Shown here: positions 51,086-63,206 of the stretch, one piece after another | How positions within the stretch are numbered: the stretch's first letter is position 1 | Layout of the letters: the number at the start of each line of letters is the position of its first letter | NCBI GenBank assembly: GCA_026545225.1 | Contig: CM048850.1 | Location: 372,001-436,000, forward strand | Length of the DNA: 64,000 nt | Source: Cornus controversa | Taxonomy: Eukaryota; Streptophyta; Magnoliopsida; Cornales; Cornaceae | Reading direction: 5' to 3' | Translations under genes and position numbers: made by a program | The notes under the pieces: model-generated | What the model was told of the DNA's origin: nothing | The model's database searches: none | Seen by the model: only the letters and a program-made list of their open reading frames with translations

Positions 51086-52432
51086 AGCTTTGTTTGAGAT
51101 GCTTTGATTTAAAAAGTCCCATTCCTAGAGAAATTGTGCCATAATTAAAACCGTACGTTGCTTTTTCCCAAATTCGACCGTCTGGAAATCAAAAGCAAGC
51201 AATGATCGTGCCAATCCGATCTTCATCCTATTTTGTTTAAGTCGTTCTGATTCAGAAAGAGCAATTCTTTACAGAAATGGTGCGTGATCACAACCGTATG
51301 GTGCTTTGTGCCAAAATCGACCATATGTACATCCGAAAGAAATGGGCATGGCAACCACAATTTTCAACTAGCTTCATTTGAGTTGTTTTGATTTTAAAAG
51401 TCGCATTCCAAGAGAAATCGTGCTATACTCAGAATCATTCATTGCTTTGTGCGAAATTCGACCGTTTAGAGGTCGAAAAGAAACAACGAGCATGTCGATC
51501 CCAACTTGATCTTGTTCTGTTTGAGTCATTTTATTAAATACCAGCAATTCGTAGCGGAAATTGTGCATGATCACAACTGTGGGATGCTTTGTCACGAATT
51601 CGACCGTCTAGACATCCAAAAGAAAGGAGCAAGTCAACAACGATTTTAAACTTGCTTTGTCTGAGTTGCTTCGACTCGAAAAGTCCCATTCCAGGAGAAA
51701 TTATGTCGTGTGTTGCTTTTTCCCGAATTCGACCGTCTGGAAGTCGGAAAGAAACAATGTGCACGTCAATCCGGTCTCCATCCATTTTTGTTTGATTTGT
51801 TCTGATTCGAAAAGACCCATTCCAAGAAGAAACCTTGCACGATCATAAACCGTGCGGTGTTTTGTGCCAGATTCTACCGTCTTGACTTGCAGAAGAAATG
51901 AGCATCGCAACAACGATTTTAAACTAGTTTCGTTTGAGTTGTTTTGATTCGAAAAGTCTCATTCCTTGAGAAATCTTGCCACAATCAGTTTCGTATGTTG
52001 CTTTTTGCGAAACTCGCTCGGTTTGATGTCCAAAAGAAACGACAAGCACGTTGATCAGATCTTCGTCCTACTTTTTTTGAGTAGTTACGAATCAAAGTGA
52101 GCAACTCCGTGTAGAAATCGTGTATGATAATAACCTTGTGCTGCTTTGTGCCAACTTTGATTGTCTGGACGTTTAAAAGGAACAATGAGCAAGCTGTCAA
52201 CGATTTTAAACTAGTTTCGTTTGAGTTATTTTGATTCGAGAAGCCCCATTCCTAGAGAAATCGTTCCACAGTCAGAATTGTACGTCGCTGGTTGCCAAAT
52301 TAGACCGTCAAGACGTCCAAAAGAAACGACGAGCATGTCGATCCGATCTTCATCATGTTTTGTTTGAGTCGTTACGAATCGAAAAGAACAATTCCTTGCA
52401 GAAATCAAGCATGACAACAATAATTTTAAACT
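51086..52432 (+). repeat. HOR unit U38
   Basis: Complete. CTGGAAATC in A1, GAATCAAAGTG in B4, and ATCGTTCCACAGTC in A5, shared only with U46. Confidence 0.93.
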
Positions 52433-53777
52433 AGCTTTGTTTGAGATGCTTTGATTTAAAAAGTCCCATTCCTAGAGAAATTGTGCCATAATTAAAACCG
52501 TACGTTGCTTTTTCCCAAATTCGACCGTCTGGAAATCAAAAGCAAGCAATGATCGTGCCAATCCGATCTTCATCCTATTTTGTTTAAGTCGTTCTGATTC
52601 AGAAAGAGCAATTCTTTACAGAAATGGTGCGTGATCACAACCGTATGGTGCTTTGTGCCAAAATCGACCATATGTACATCCGAAAGAAATGGGCATGGCA
52701 ACCACAATTTTCAACTAGCTTCATTTGAGTTGTTTTGATTTTAAAAGTCGCATTCCAAGAGAAATCGTGCTATACTCAGAATCATTCATTGCTTTGTGCG
52801 AAATTCGACCGTTTAGAGGTCGAAAAGAAACAACGAGCATGTCGATCCCAACTTGATCTTGTTCTGTTTGAGTCATTTTATTAAATACCAGCAATTCGTA
52901 GCGGAAATTGTGCATGATCACAACTGTGGGATGCTCTGTCACGAATTCGACCGTCTAGACATCCAAAAGAAAGGAGCAAGTCAACAACGATTTTAAACTT
53001 GCTTTGTCTGAGTTGCTTCGACTCGAAAAGTCCCATTCCAGGAGAAATTATGTCGTGTGTTGCTTTTTCCCGAATTCGACCGTCTGGAAGTCAGAAAGAA
53101 ACAATGTGCACGTCAATCCGGTCTCCATCCATTTTTGTTTGATTTGTTCTGATTCGAAAGGACCCATTCCAAGAAGAAACCTTGCACGATCATAAACCGT
53201 GCGGTGTTTTGTGCCAGATTCTACCGTCTTGACTTGCAGAAGAAATGAGCATCGCAACAACGATTTTAAACTAGTTTCGTTTGAGTTGTTTTGATTCGAA
53301 AAGTCTCATTCCCTGAGAAATCTTGCCACAATCAGTTTCGTATGTTGCTTTTTGCGAAACTCGCTCAGTTTGATGTCCAAAAGAAACGACAAGCACGTTG
53401 ATCAGATCTTCGTCCTACTTTTTTTGAGTAGTTACGAATCGAAGTGAGCAACTCCGTGTAGAAATCGTGTATGATAATAACCTTGTGCTGCTTTGTGCCA
53501 ACTTTGATTGTCTGGACGTTTAAAAGGAACAATGAGCAAGCTGTCAACGATTTTAAACTAGTTTCGTTTGAGTTATTTTGATTCGAGAAGCCCCATTCCT
53601 GGAGAAATCGTGCCACAATCAGAATTGTACGTCGCTGGTTGCCAAATTAGACCGTCAAGACGTCCAAAAGAAACGACGAGCATGTCGATCCGATCTTTAT
53701 CATGTTTTGTTTGAGTCTTTACGAATCGAAAAGAACAATTCCTTGCTTATCAAGCATGACAACAACAATTTTAAACT
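52433..53777 (+). repeat. HOR unit U39, 1,345 bp
   Basis: Its first ~100 bp have the CTGGAAATC allele. After 52,534 it becomes a copy of U29 (GAAAGGACCC, short B5). Private CTCGCTCAGTTTG in A4. Confidence 0.93.
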
Positions 53778-55124
53778 AGCTTTCTTTGAGATGCTTTGAT
53801 TTAAAAAGTCCCATTCCTAGAGAAATTGTGCCATAATTAAAACCGTACGTTGCTTTTTCCCGAATTCGACCGTCTGGACATCAAAAGCAAGCAATGATCG
53901 TGCCAATCCGATCTTCATCCTATTTTGTTTAAGTCGTTCTGATTCAGAAAGAGCAATTCTTTACAGAAATGGTGCGTGATCACAACCGTATGGTGCTTTG
54001 TGCCAAAATCGACCATATGTACATCCGAAAGAAATGGGCATGGCAACCACAATTTTCAACTAGCTTCATTTGAGTTGTTTTGATTTTAAAAGTCGCATTC
54101 CAAGAGAAATCGTGCTATACTCAGAATCATTCATTGCTTTGTGCGAAATTCGACCGTTTAGAGGTCGAAAAGAAACAACGAGCATGTCGATCCCAACTTG
54201 ATCTTGTTCTGTTTGAGTCATTTTATTAAATACCAGCAATTCGTAGCGGAAATTGTGCATGATCACAACTGTGGGATGCTCTGTCACGAATTCGACCGTC
54301 TAGACATCCAAAAGAAAGGAGCAAGTCAACAACGATTTTAAACTTGCTTTGTCTGAGTTGCTTCGACTCGAAAAGTCCCATTCCAGGAGAAATTATGTCG
54401 TGTGTTGCTTTTTCCCGAATTCGACCGTCTGGAAGTCGGAAAGAAACATTGTGCACGTCAATCCGGTCTCCATCCATTTTTGTTTGATTTGTTCTGATTC
54501 GAAAAGACCCATTCCAAGAAGAAACCTTGCACGATCATAAACCGTGCGGTGATTTGTGCCAGATTCTACCGTCTTGACTTGCAGAAGAAATGAGCATCGC
54601 AACAATGATTTTAAACTAGTTTCGTTTGAGTTGTTTTGATTCGAAAAGTCTCATTCCTTGAGAAATCTTGCCACAATCAGTTTCGTATGTTGCTTTTTGC
54701 GAAACTCGCTCGGTTTGATGTCCAAAAGAAACGACAAGCACGTTGATCAGATCTTCGTCCTACTTTTTTTGAGTAGTTACGAATCGAAGTGAGCAACTCC
54801 GTGTAGAAATCGTGTATGATAATAACCTTGTGCTGCTTTGTGCCAACTTTGATTGTCTGGACGTTTAAAAGGAACAATGAGCAAGCTGTCAATGATTTTA
54901 AACTAGTTTCGTTTGAGTTATTTTGATTTGAGAAGCCCCATTCCTAGAGAAATCGTGCCACAGTCAGAATTGTACGTCGCTGGTTGCCAAATTAGACCGT
55001 CAAGACGTCCAAAAGAAACGACGAGCATGTCGATCCGATCTTCATCATGTTTTGTTTGAGTCGTTACGAATCGAAAAGAACAATTCCTTGCAGAAATCAA
55101 GCATGACAACAACAATTTTAAACT
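53778..55124 (+). repeat. HOR unit U40
   Basis: Copy of U30. Private AGCTTTCTTTGAG at its start, GAAACATTGTGC in A3 and AACAATGATTTT in B3. Confidence 0.93.
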
Positions 55125-56471
55125 AGCTTTGTTTGAGATGCTTTGATTTAAAAAGTCCCATTCCTAGAGAAATTGTGCCATAATTAAAACCGTACGTTGC
55201 TTTTTCCCGAATTCGACCGTCTGGACGTCAAAAGCAAGCAATGATCGTGCCAATCCGATCTTCATCCTATTTTGTTTAAGTCGTTCTGATTCAGAAAGAG
55301 CAATTCTTTACAGAAATGGTGCGTGATCACAACCGTATGGTGCTTTGTGCCAAAATCGACCATATGTACATCCGAAAGAAATGGGCATGGCAACAACAAT
55401 TTTCAACTAACTTCATTTGAGTTGTTTTGATTTTAAAAGTCGCATTCCAAGAGAAATTGTGCTATACTCAGAATCATTCATTGCTTTGTGCGAAATTCGA
55501 CCGTTTAGAGGTCGAAAAGAAACAACGAGCATGTCGATCCCAACTTGATCTTGTTCTGTTTGAGTCATTTTATTAAATACCAGCAATTCGTAGCGGAAAT
55601 TGTGCATGATCACAACTGTGGGATGCTCTGTCACGAATTCGACCGTCTAGACATCCAAAAGAAAGGAGCAAGTCAACAACGATTTTAAACTTGCTTTGTC
55701 TGAGTTGCTTCGACTCGAAAAGTCCCATTCCAGGAGAAATTATGTCGTGTGTTGCTTTTCCCCGAATTCGACCGTCTGGAAGTCGGAAAGAAACAATGTG
55801 CACGTCAATCCGGTCTCCATCCATTTTTGTTTGATTTGTTCTTATTCGGAAAGACCCATTCCAAGAAGAAATCTTGCACGATCATAAACCGTGCGGTGTT
55901 TTGTGCCAGATTCTACCGTCTTGACTTGCAGAAGAAATGAGCATCGCAACAACGATTTTAAACTAGTTTCGTTTGAGTTGTTTTGATTCGAAAAGTCTCA
56001 TTCCCTGAGAAATCTTGCCACAATCAGTTTCGTATGTTGCTTTTTGCGAAACTCGCTCGGTTTGATGTCCAAAAGAAACGACAAGCACGTTGATCAGATC
56101 TTCGTCCTACTTTTTTTGAGTAGTTATGAATTGAAGTGAGCAACTCCGTGTAGAAATCGTGTATGATAATAACCTTGTGCTGCTTTATGCCAACTTTGAT
56201 TGTCTGGACGTTTAAAAGGAACAATGAGCAAGTTGTCAACGATTTTGAACTAGTTTCGTTTGAGTTATTTTGATTCGAGAAGCCCCATTCCTGGAGAAAT
56301 CGTGCCACAATCAGAATTGTACGTCGCTGGTTGCCAAATTAGACCGTCAAGGCGCCCAAAAGAAACGACGAGCATGTCGATCCGATCTTCATCATGTTTT
56401 GTTTGAGTCGTTACGAATCGAAAAGAACAATTCCTTGCAGAAATCAAGCATGACAACAATAATTTTAAACT
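55125..56471 (+). repeat. HOR unit U41
   Basis: Copy of U31, with one visible private change (GCTTTTCCCCGAATTC in A3, near 55,759). Confidence 0.93.
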
Positions 56472-57818
56472 AGCTTTGTTTGAGATGCTTTGATTTAAAA
56501 AGTCCCATTCCTAGAGAAATTGTGCCATAATTAAAACCGTACGTTGCTTTTTCCCAAATTCGACCGTCTGGAAATCAAAAGCAAGCAATGATCGTGCCAA
56601 TCCGATCTTCATCCTATTTTGTTTAAGTCGTTCTGATTCAGAAAGAGCAATTCTTTACAGAAATGGTGCGTGATCACAACCGTATGGTGCTTTGTGCCAA
56701 AATCGACCATATGTACATCCGAAAGAAATGGGCATGGCAACCACAATTTTCAACTAGCTTCATTTGAGTTGTTTTGATTTTAAAAGTCGCATTCCAAGAG
56801 AAATCGTGTTATACTCAGAATCATTCATTGCTTTGTGCGAAATTCGACCGTTTAGAGGTCGAAAAGAAACAACGAGCATGTCGATCCCAACTTGATCTTG
56901 TTCTGTTTGAGTCATTTTATTAAATACCAGCAATTCGTAGCGGAAATTGTGCATGATCACAACTGTGGGATGCTTTGTCACGAATTCGACCGTCTAGACA
57001 TCCAAAAGAAAGGAGCAAGTCAACAACGATTTTAAACTTGCTTTGTCTGAGTTGCTTCGACTCGAAAAGTCCCATTCCAGGAGAAATTATGTCGTGTGTT
57101 GCTTTTTCCCGAATTCGACCGTCTGGAAGTCGGAAAGAAACAATGTGCACGTCAATCCGGTCTCCATCCATTTTTGTTTGATTTGTTCTTATTCGAAAAG
57201 ACCCATTCCAAGAAGAAATCTTGCACGATCATAAACCGTGCGGTGTTTTGTGCCAGATTCTACAGTCTTGACTTGCAGAAGAAATGAGCATCGCAACAAC
57301 GATTTTAAACTAGTTTCGTTTGAGTTGTTTTGATTCTAAAAGTCTTATTCCTTGAGAAATCTTGCCACAATCAGTTTCGTATGTTGCTTTTTGCGAAACT
57401 CGCTCGGTTTGATGTCCAAAAGAAACGACAAGCACGTTGATCAGATCTTCGTCCTACTTTTTTTGAGTAGTTATGAATCGAAGTGAGCAACTCCGTGTAG
57501 AAATCGTGTATGATAATAACCTTGTGCTGCTTTATGCCAACTTTGATTGTCTGGACGTTTAAAAGGAACAATGAGCAAGCTGTCAACGATTTTAAACTAG
57601 TTTCGTTTGAGTTATTTTGATTCGAGAAGCCCCATTCCTGGAGAAATCGTGCCACAATCAGAATTGTACGTCGCTGGTTGCCAAATTAGACCGTCAAGAC
57701 GTCCAAAAGAAACGACGAGCATGTCGATCCGATCTTCATCATGTTTTGTTTGAGTCGTTACGAATCGAAAAGAACAATTCCTTGCAGAAATCAAGCATGA
57801 CAACAACAATTTTAAACT
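56472..57818 (+). repeat. HOR unit U42
   Basis: Copy of U32, including CGTGTTATACTC and GATTCTAAAAGTC. Confidence 0.93.
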
Positions 57819-59165
57819 AGCTTTGTTTGAGATGCTTTGATTTAAAAAGTCCCATTCCTAGAGAAATTGTGCCATAATTAAAACCGTACGTTGCTTTTTC
57901 CCGAATTCGACCGTCTGGACATCAAAAGCAAGCAATGATCGTGCCAATCCGATCTTCATCCTATTTTGTTTAAGTCGTTCTGATTCAGAAAGAGCAATTC
58001 TTTACAGAAATGGTGCGTGATCACAACCGTATGGTGCTTTGTGCCAAAATCGACCATATGTACATCCGAAAGAAATGGGCATGGCAACCACAATTTTCAA
58101 CTAGCTTCATTTGAGTTGTTTTGATTTTAAAAGTCGCATTCCAAGAGAAATCGTGCTATACTCAGAATCATTCATTGCTTTGTGCGAAATTCGACCGTTT
58201 AGAGGTCGAAAAGAAACAACGAGCATGTCGATCCCAACTTGATCTTGTTCTGTTTGAGTCATTTTATTAAATACCAGCAATTCGTAGCGGAAATTGTGCA
58301 TGATCACAACTGTGGGATGCTCTGTCACGAATTCGACCGTCTAGACATCCAAAAGAAAGGAGCAAGTCAACAACGATTTTAAACTTGCTTTGTCTGAGTT
58401 GCTTCGACTCGAAAAGTCCCATTCCAGGAGAAATTATGTCGTGTGTTGCTTTTTCCCGAATTCGACCGTCTGGAAGTCGGAAAGAAACAATGTGCACGTC
58501 AATCCGGTCTCCATCCATTTTTGTTTGATTTGTTCTTATTCGAAAAGACCCATTCCAAGAAGAAATCTTGCACGATCATAAACCGTGCGGTGTTTTGTGC
58601 CAGATTCTACCGTCTTGACTTGCAGAAGAAATGAGCATCGCAACAACGATTTTAAACTAGTTTCGTTTGAGTTGTTTTGATTCGAAAAGTCTCATTCCCT
58701 GAGAAATCTTGCCACAATCAGTTTCGTATGTTGCTTTTTGCGAAACTCGCTCGGTTTGATGTCCAAAAGAAACGACAAGCACGTTGATCAGATCTTCGTC
58801 CTACTTTTTTTGAGTAGTTATGAATTGAAGTGAGCAACTCCGTGTAGAAATCGTGTATGATAATAACCTTGTGCTGCTTTATGCCAACTTTGATTGTCTG
58901 GACGTTTAAAAGGAACAATGAGCAAGTTGTCAACGATTTTAAACTAGTTTCGTTTGAGTTATTTTGATTCGAGAAGCCCCATTCCTGGAGAAATCGTGCC
59001 ACAATCAGAATTGTACGTCGCTGGTTGCCAAATTAGACCGTCAAGACGTCCAAAAGAAACGACGAGCATGTCGATCCGATCTTCATCATGTTTTGTTTGA
59101 GTCGTTACGAATCGAAAAGAACAATTCCTTGCAGAAATCAAGCATGACAACAATAATTTTAAACT
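57819..59165 (+). repeat. HOR unit U43
   Basis: Copy of U33 at 13,468 bp distance. Confidence 0.93.
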
Positions 59166-60512
59166 AGCTTTGTTTGAGATGCTTTGATTTAAAAAGTCCC
59201 ATTCCTAGAGAAATTGTGCCATAATTAAAACCGTACGTTGCTTTTTCCCAAATTCGACCGTCTGGAAATCAAAAGCAAGCAATGATCGTGCCAATCCGAT
59301 CTTCATCCTATTTTGTTTAAGTCGTTCTGATTCAGAAAGAGCAATTCTTTACAGAAATGGTGCGTGATCACAACCGTATGGTGCTTTGTGCCAAAATCGA
59401 CCATATGTACATCCGAAAGAAATGGGCATGGCAACCACAATTTTCAACTAGCTTCATTTGAGTTGTTTTGATTTTAAAAGTCGCATTCCAAGAGAAATCG
59501 TGCTATACTCAGAATCATTCATTGCTTTGTGCGAAATTCGACCGTTTAGAGGTCGAAAAGAAACAACGAGCATGTCGATCCCAACTTGATCTTGTTCTGT
59601 TTGAGTCATTTTATTAAATACCCGCAATTCGTAGCGGAAATTGTGCATGATCACAACTGTGGGATGCTTTGTCACGAATTCGACCGTCTAGACATCCAAA
59701 AGAAAGGAGCAAGTCAACAACGATTTTAAACTTGCTTTGTCTGAGTTGCTTCGACTCGAAAAGTCCCATTCCAGGAGAAATTATGTCGTGTGTTGCTTTT
59801 TCCCGAATTCGACCGTCTGGAAGTCGGAAAGAAACAATGTGCACGTCAATCCGGTCTCCATCCATTTTTGTTTGATTTGTTCTGATTCGAAAAGACCCAT
59901 TCCAAGAAGAAACCTTGCACGATCATAAACCGTGCGGTGTTTTGTGCCAGATTCTACCGTCTTGACTTGCAGAAGAAATGAGCATCGCAACAACGATTTT
60001 AAACTAGTTTCGTTTGAGTTGTTTTGATTCGAAAAGTCTCATTTCTTGAGAAATCTTGCCACAATCAGTTTCGTATGTTGCTTTTTGCGAAACTCGCTCG
60101 GTTTGATGTCCAAAAGAAACGACAAGCACGTTGATCAGATCTTCGTCCTACTTTTTTTGAGTAGTTACGAATCAAAGTGAGCAACTCCGTGTAGAAATCG
60201 TGTATGATAATAACCTTGTGCTGCTTTGTGCCAACTTTGATTGTCTGGACGTTTAAAAGGAACAATGAGCAAGCTGTCAACGATTTTAAACTAGTTTCGT
60301 TTGAGTTATTTTGATTCGAGAAGCCCCATTCCTAGAGAAATCGTGCCACAGTCAGAATTGTACGTCGCTGGTTGCCAAATTAGACCGTCAAGACGTCCAA
60401 AAGAAACGACGAGCATGTCGATCCGATCTTCATCATGTTTTGTTTGAGTCGTTACGAATCGAAAAGAACAATTCCTTGCAGAAATCAAGCATGACAACAA
60501 TAATTTTAAACT
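59166..60512 (+). repeat. HOR unit U44, U34/U36 hybrid
   Basis: Left part matches U34 (GTAGCGGAAATTG at 59,636). Right part matches U36 (GTTCTGATTCG at 59,884, CTCATTTCTTGAG, GAATCAAAGTG). The switch lies between those two markers. Confidence 0.92.
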
Positions 60513-61859
60513 AGCTTTGTTTGAGATGCTTTGATTTAAAAAGTCCCATTCCTAGAGAAATTGTGCCATAATTAAAACCGTACGTTGCTTTTTCCCGAAT
60601 TCGACCGTCTGGACGTCAAAAGCAAGCAATGATCGTGCCAATCCGATCTTCATCCTATTTTGTTTAAGTCGTTCTGATTTAGAAAGAACAATTCTTTACA
60701 GAAATGGTGCGTGATCACAACCGTCTGGTGCTTTGTGCCAAAATCGACCATATGTACATCCGAAAGAAATGGGCATGGCAACAACAATTTTCAACTAACT
60801 TCATTTGAGTTGTTTTGATTTTAAAAGTCGCATTCCAAGAGAAATCGTGCTATACTCAGAATCATTCATTGCTTTGTGCGAAATTCGACCGTTTAGAGGT
60901 CGAAAAGAAACAACGAGCATGTCGATCCCAACTTGATCTTGTTCTGTTTGAGTCATTTTATTAAATACCAGCAATTCGTAGCGGAAATTGTGCATGATCA
61001 CAACTGTGGGATGCTCTGTCACGAATTCGACCGTCTAGACATCCAAAAGAAAGGAGCAAGTCAACAACGATTTTAAACTTGCTTTGTCTGAGTTGCTTCG
61101 ACTCGAAAAGTCCCATTCCAGGAGAAATTATGTCGTGTGTTGCTTTTTCCCGAATTCGACCGTCTGGAAGTCGGAAAGAAACAATGTGCACGTCAATCCG
61201 GTCTCCATCCATTTTTGTTTGATTTGTTCTTATTCGAAAAGACCCATTCCAAGAAGAAATCTTGCACGATCATAAACCGTGCGGTGTTTTGTGCCAGATT
61301 CTACCGTCTTGACTTGCAGAAGAAATGAGCATCGCAACAACGATTTTAAACTAGTTTCGTTTGAGTTGTTTTGATTCGAAAAGTCTCATTCCCTGAGAAA
61401 TCTTGCCACAATCAGTTTCGTATGTTGCTTTTTGCGAAACTCGCTCGGTTTGATGTCCAAAAGAAACGACAAGCACGTTGATCAGATCTTCGTCCTACTT
61501 TTTTTGAGTAGTTATGAATTGAAGTGAGCAACTCCGTGTAGAAATCGTGTATGATAATAACCTTGTGCTGCTTTATGCCAACTTTGATTGTCTGGACGTT
61601 TAAAAGGAACAATGAGCAAGTTGTCAACGATTTTAAACTAGTTTCGTTTGAGTTATTTTGATTCGAGAAGCCCCATTCCTGGAGAAATCGTGCCACAATC
61701 AGAATTGTACGTCGCTGGTTGCCAAATTAGACCGTCAAGACGTCCAAAAGAAACGACGAGCATGTCGATCCGATCTTCATCATGTTTTGTTTGAGTCGTT
61801 ACGAATCGAAAAGAACAATTCCTTGCAGAAATCAAGCATGACAACAATAATTTTAAACT
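60513..61859 (+). repeat. HOR unit U45
   Basis: Copy of U37 at 10,774 bp distance (GATTTAGAAAGAACAATT, CCGTCTGGTGC). Confidence 0.93.
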
Positions 61860-63206
61860 AGCTTTGTTTGAGATGCTTTGATTTAAAAAGTCCCATTCCT
61901 AGAGAAATTGTGCCATAATTAAAACCGTACGTTGCTTTTTCCCAAATTCGACCGTCTGGAAATCAAAAGCAAGCAATGATCGTGCCAATCCGATCTTCAT
62001 CCTATTTTGTTTAAGTCGTTCTGATTCAGAAAGAGCAATTCTTTACAGAAATGGTGCGTGATCACAACCGTATGGTGCTTTGTGCCAAAATCGACCATAT
62101 GTACATCCGAAAGAAATGGGCATGGCAACCACAATTTTCAACTAGCTTCATTTGAGTTGTTTTGATTTTAAAAGTCGCATTCCAAGAGAAATCGTGCTAT
62201 ACTCAGAATCATTCATTGCTTTGTGCGAAATTCGACCGTTTAGAGGTCGAAAAGAAACAACGAGCATGTCGATCCCAACTTGATCTTGTTCTGTTTGAGT
62301 CATTTTATTAAATACCAGCAATTCGTAGCGGAAATTGTGCATGATCACAACTGTGGGATGCTTTGTCACGAATTCGACCGTCTAGACATCCAAAAGAAAG
62401 GAGCAAGTCAACAACGATTTTAAACTTGCTTTGTCTGAGTTGCTTCGACTCGAAAAGTCCCATTCCAGGAGAAATTATGTCGTGTGTTGCTTTTTCCCGA
62501 ATTCGACCGTCTGGAAGTCGGAAAGAAACAATGTGCACGTCAATCCGGTCTCCATCCATTTTTGTTTGATTTGTTCTGATTCGAAAAGACCCATTCCAAG
62601 AAGAAACCTTGCACGATCATAAACCGTGCGGTGTTTTGTGCCAGATTCTACCGTCTTGACTTGCAGAAGAAATGAGCATCGCAACAACGATTTTAAACTA
62701 GTTTCGTTTGAGTTGTTTTGATTCGAAAAGTCTCATTCCTTGAGAAATCTTGCCACAATCAGTTTCGTATGTTGCTTTTTGCGAAACTCGCTCGGTTTGA
62801 TGTCCAAAAGAAACGACAAGCACGTTGATCAGATCTTCGTCCTACTTTTTTTGAGTAGTTACGAATCAAAGTGAGCAACTCCGTGTAGAAATCGTGTATG
62901 ATAATAACCTTGTGCTGCTTTGTGCCAACTTTGATTGTCTGGACGTTTAAAAGGAACAATGAGCAAGCTGTCAACGATTTTAAACTAGTTTCGTTTGAGT
63001 TATTTTGATTCGAGAAGCCCCATTCCTAGAGAAATCGTTCCACAGTCAGAATTGTACGTCGCTGGTTGCCAAATTAGACCGTCAAGACGTCCAAAAGAAA
63101 CGACGAGCATGTCGATCCGATCTTCATCATGTTTTGTTTGAGTCGTTACGAATCGAAAAGAACAATTCCTTGCAGAAATCAAGCATGACAACAATAATTT
63201 TAAACT
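61860..63206 (+). repeat. HOR unit U46
   Basis: Copy of U38 at 10,774 bp distance, including ATCGTTCCACAGTC. Confidence 0.93.

Larger units (their letters stand above)
39067..52534. repeat. 13,468 bp tandem duplication, copy 1
   Basis: Ten HORs less 2 bp (U29 to start of U39). The left limit is set by CTGGACATC at 39,066 against CTGGAAATC at 52,534. Rare markers in U29, U31, U32 and U34 recur 13,468 bp downstream. Confidence 0.87.
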
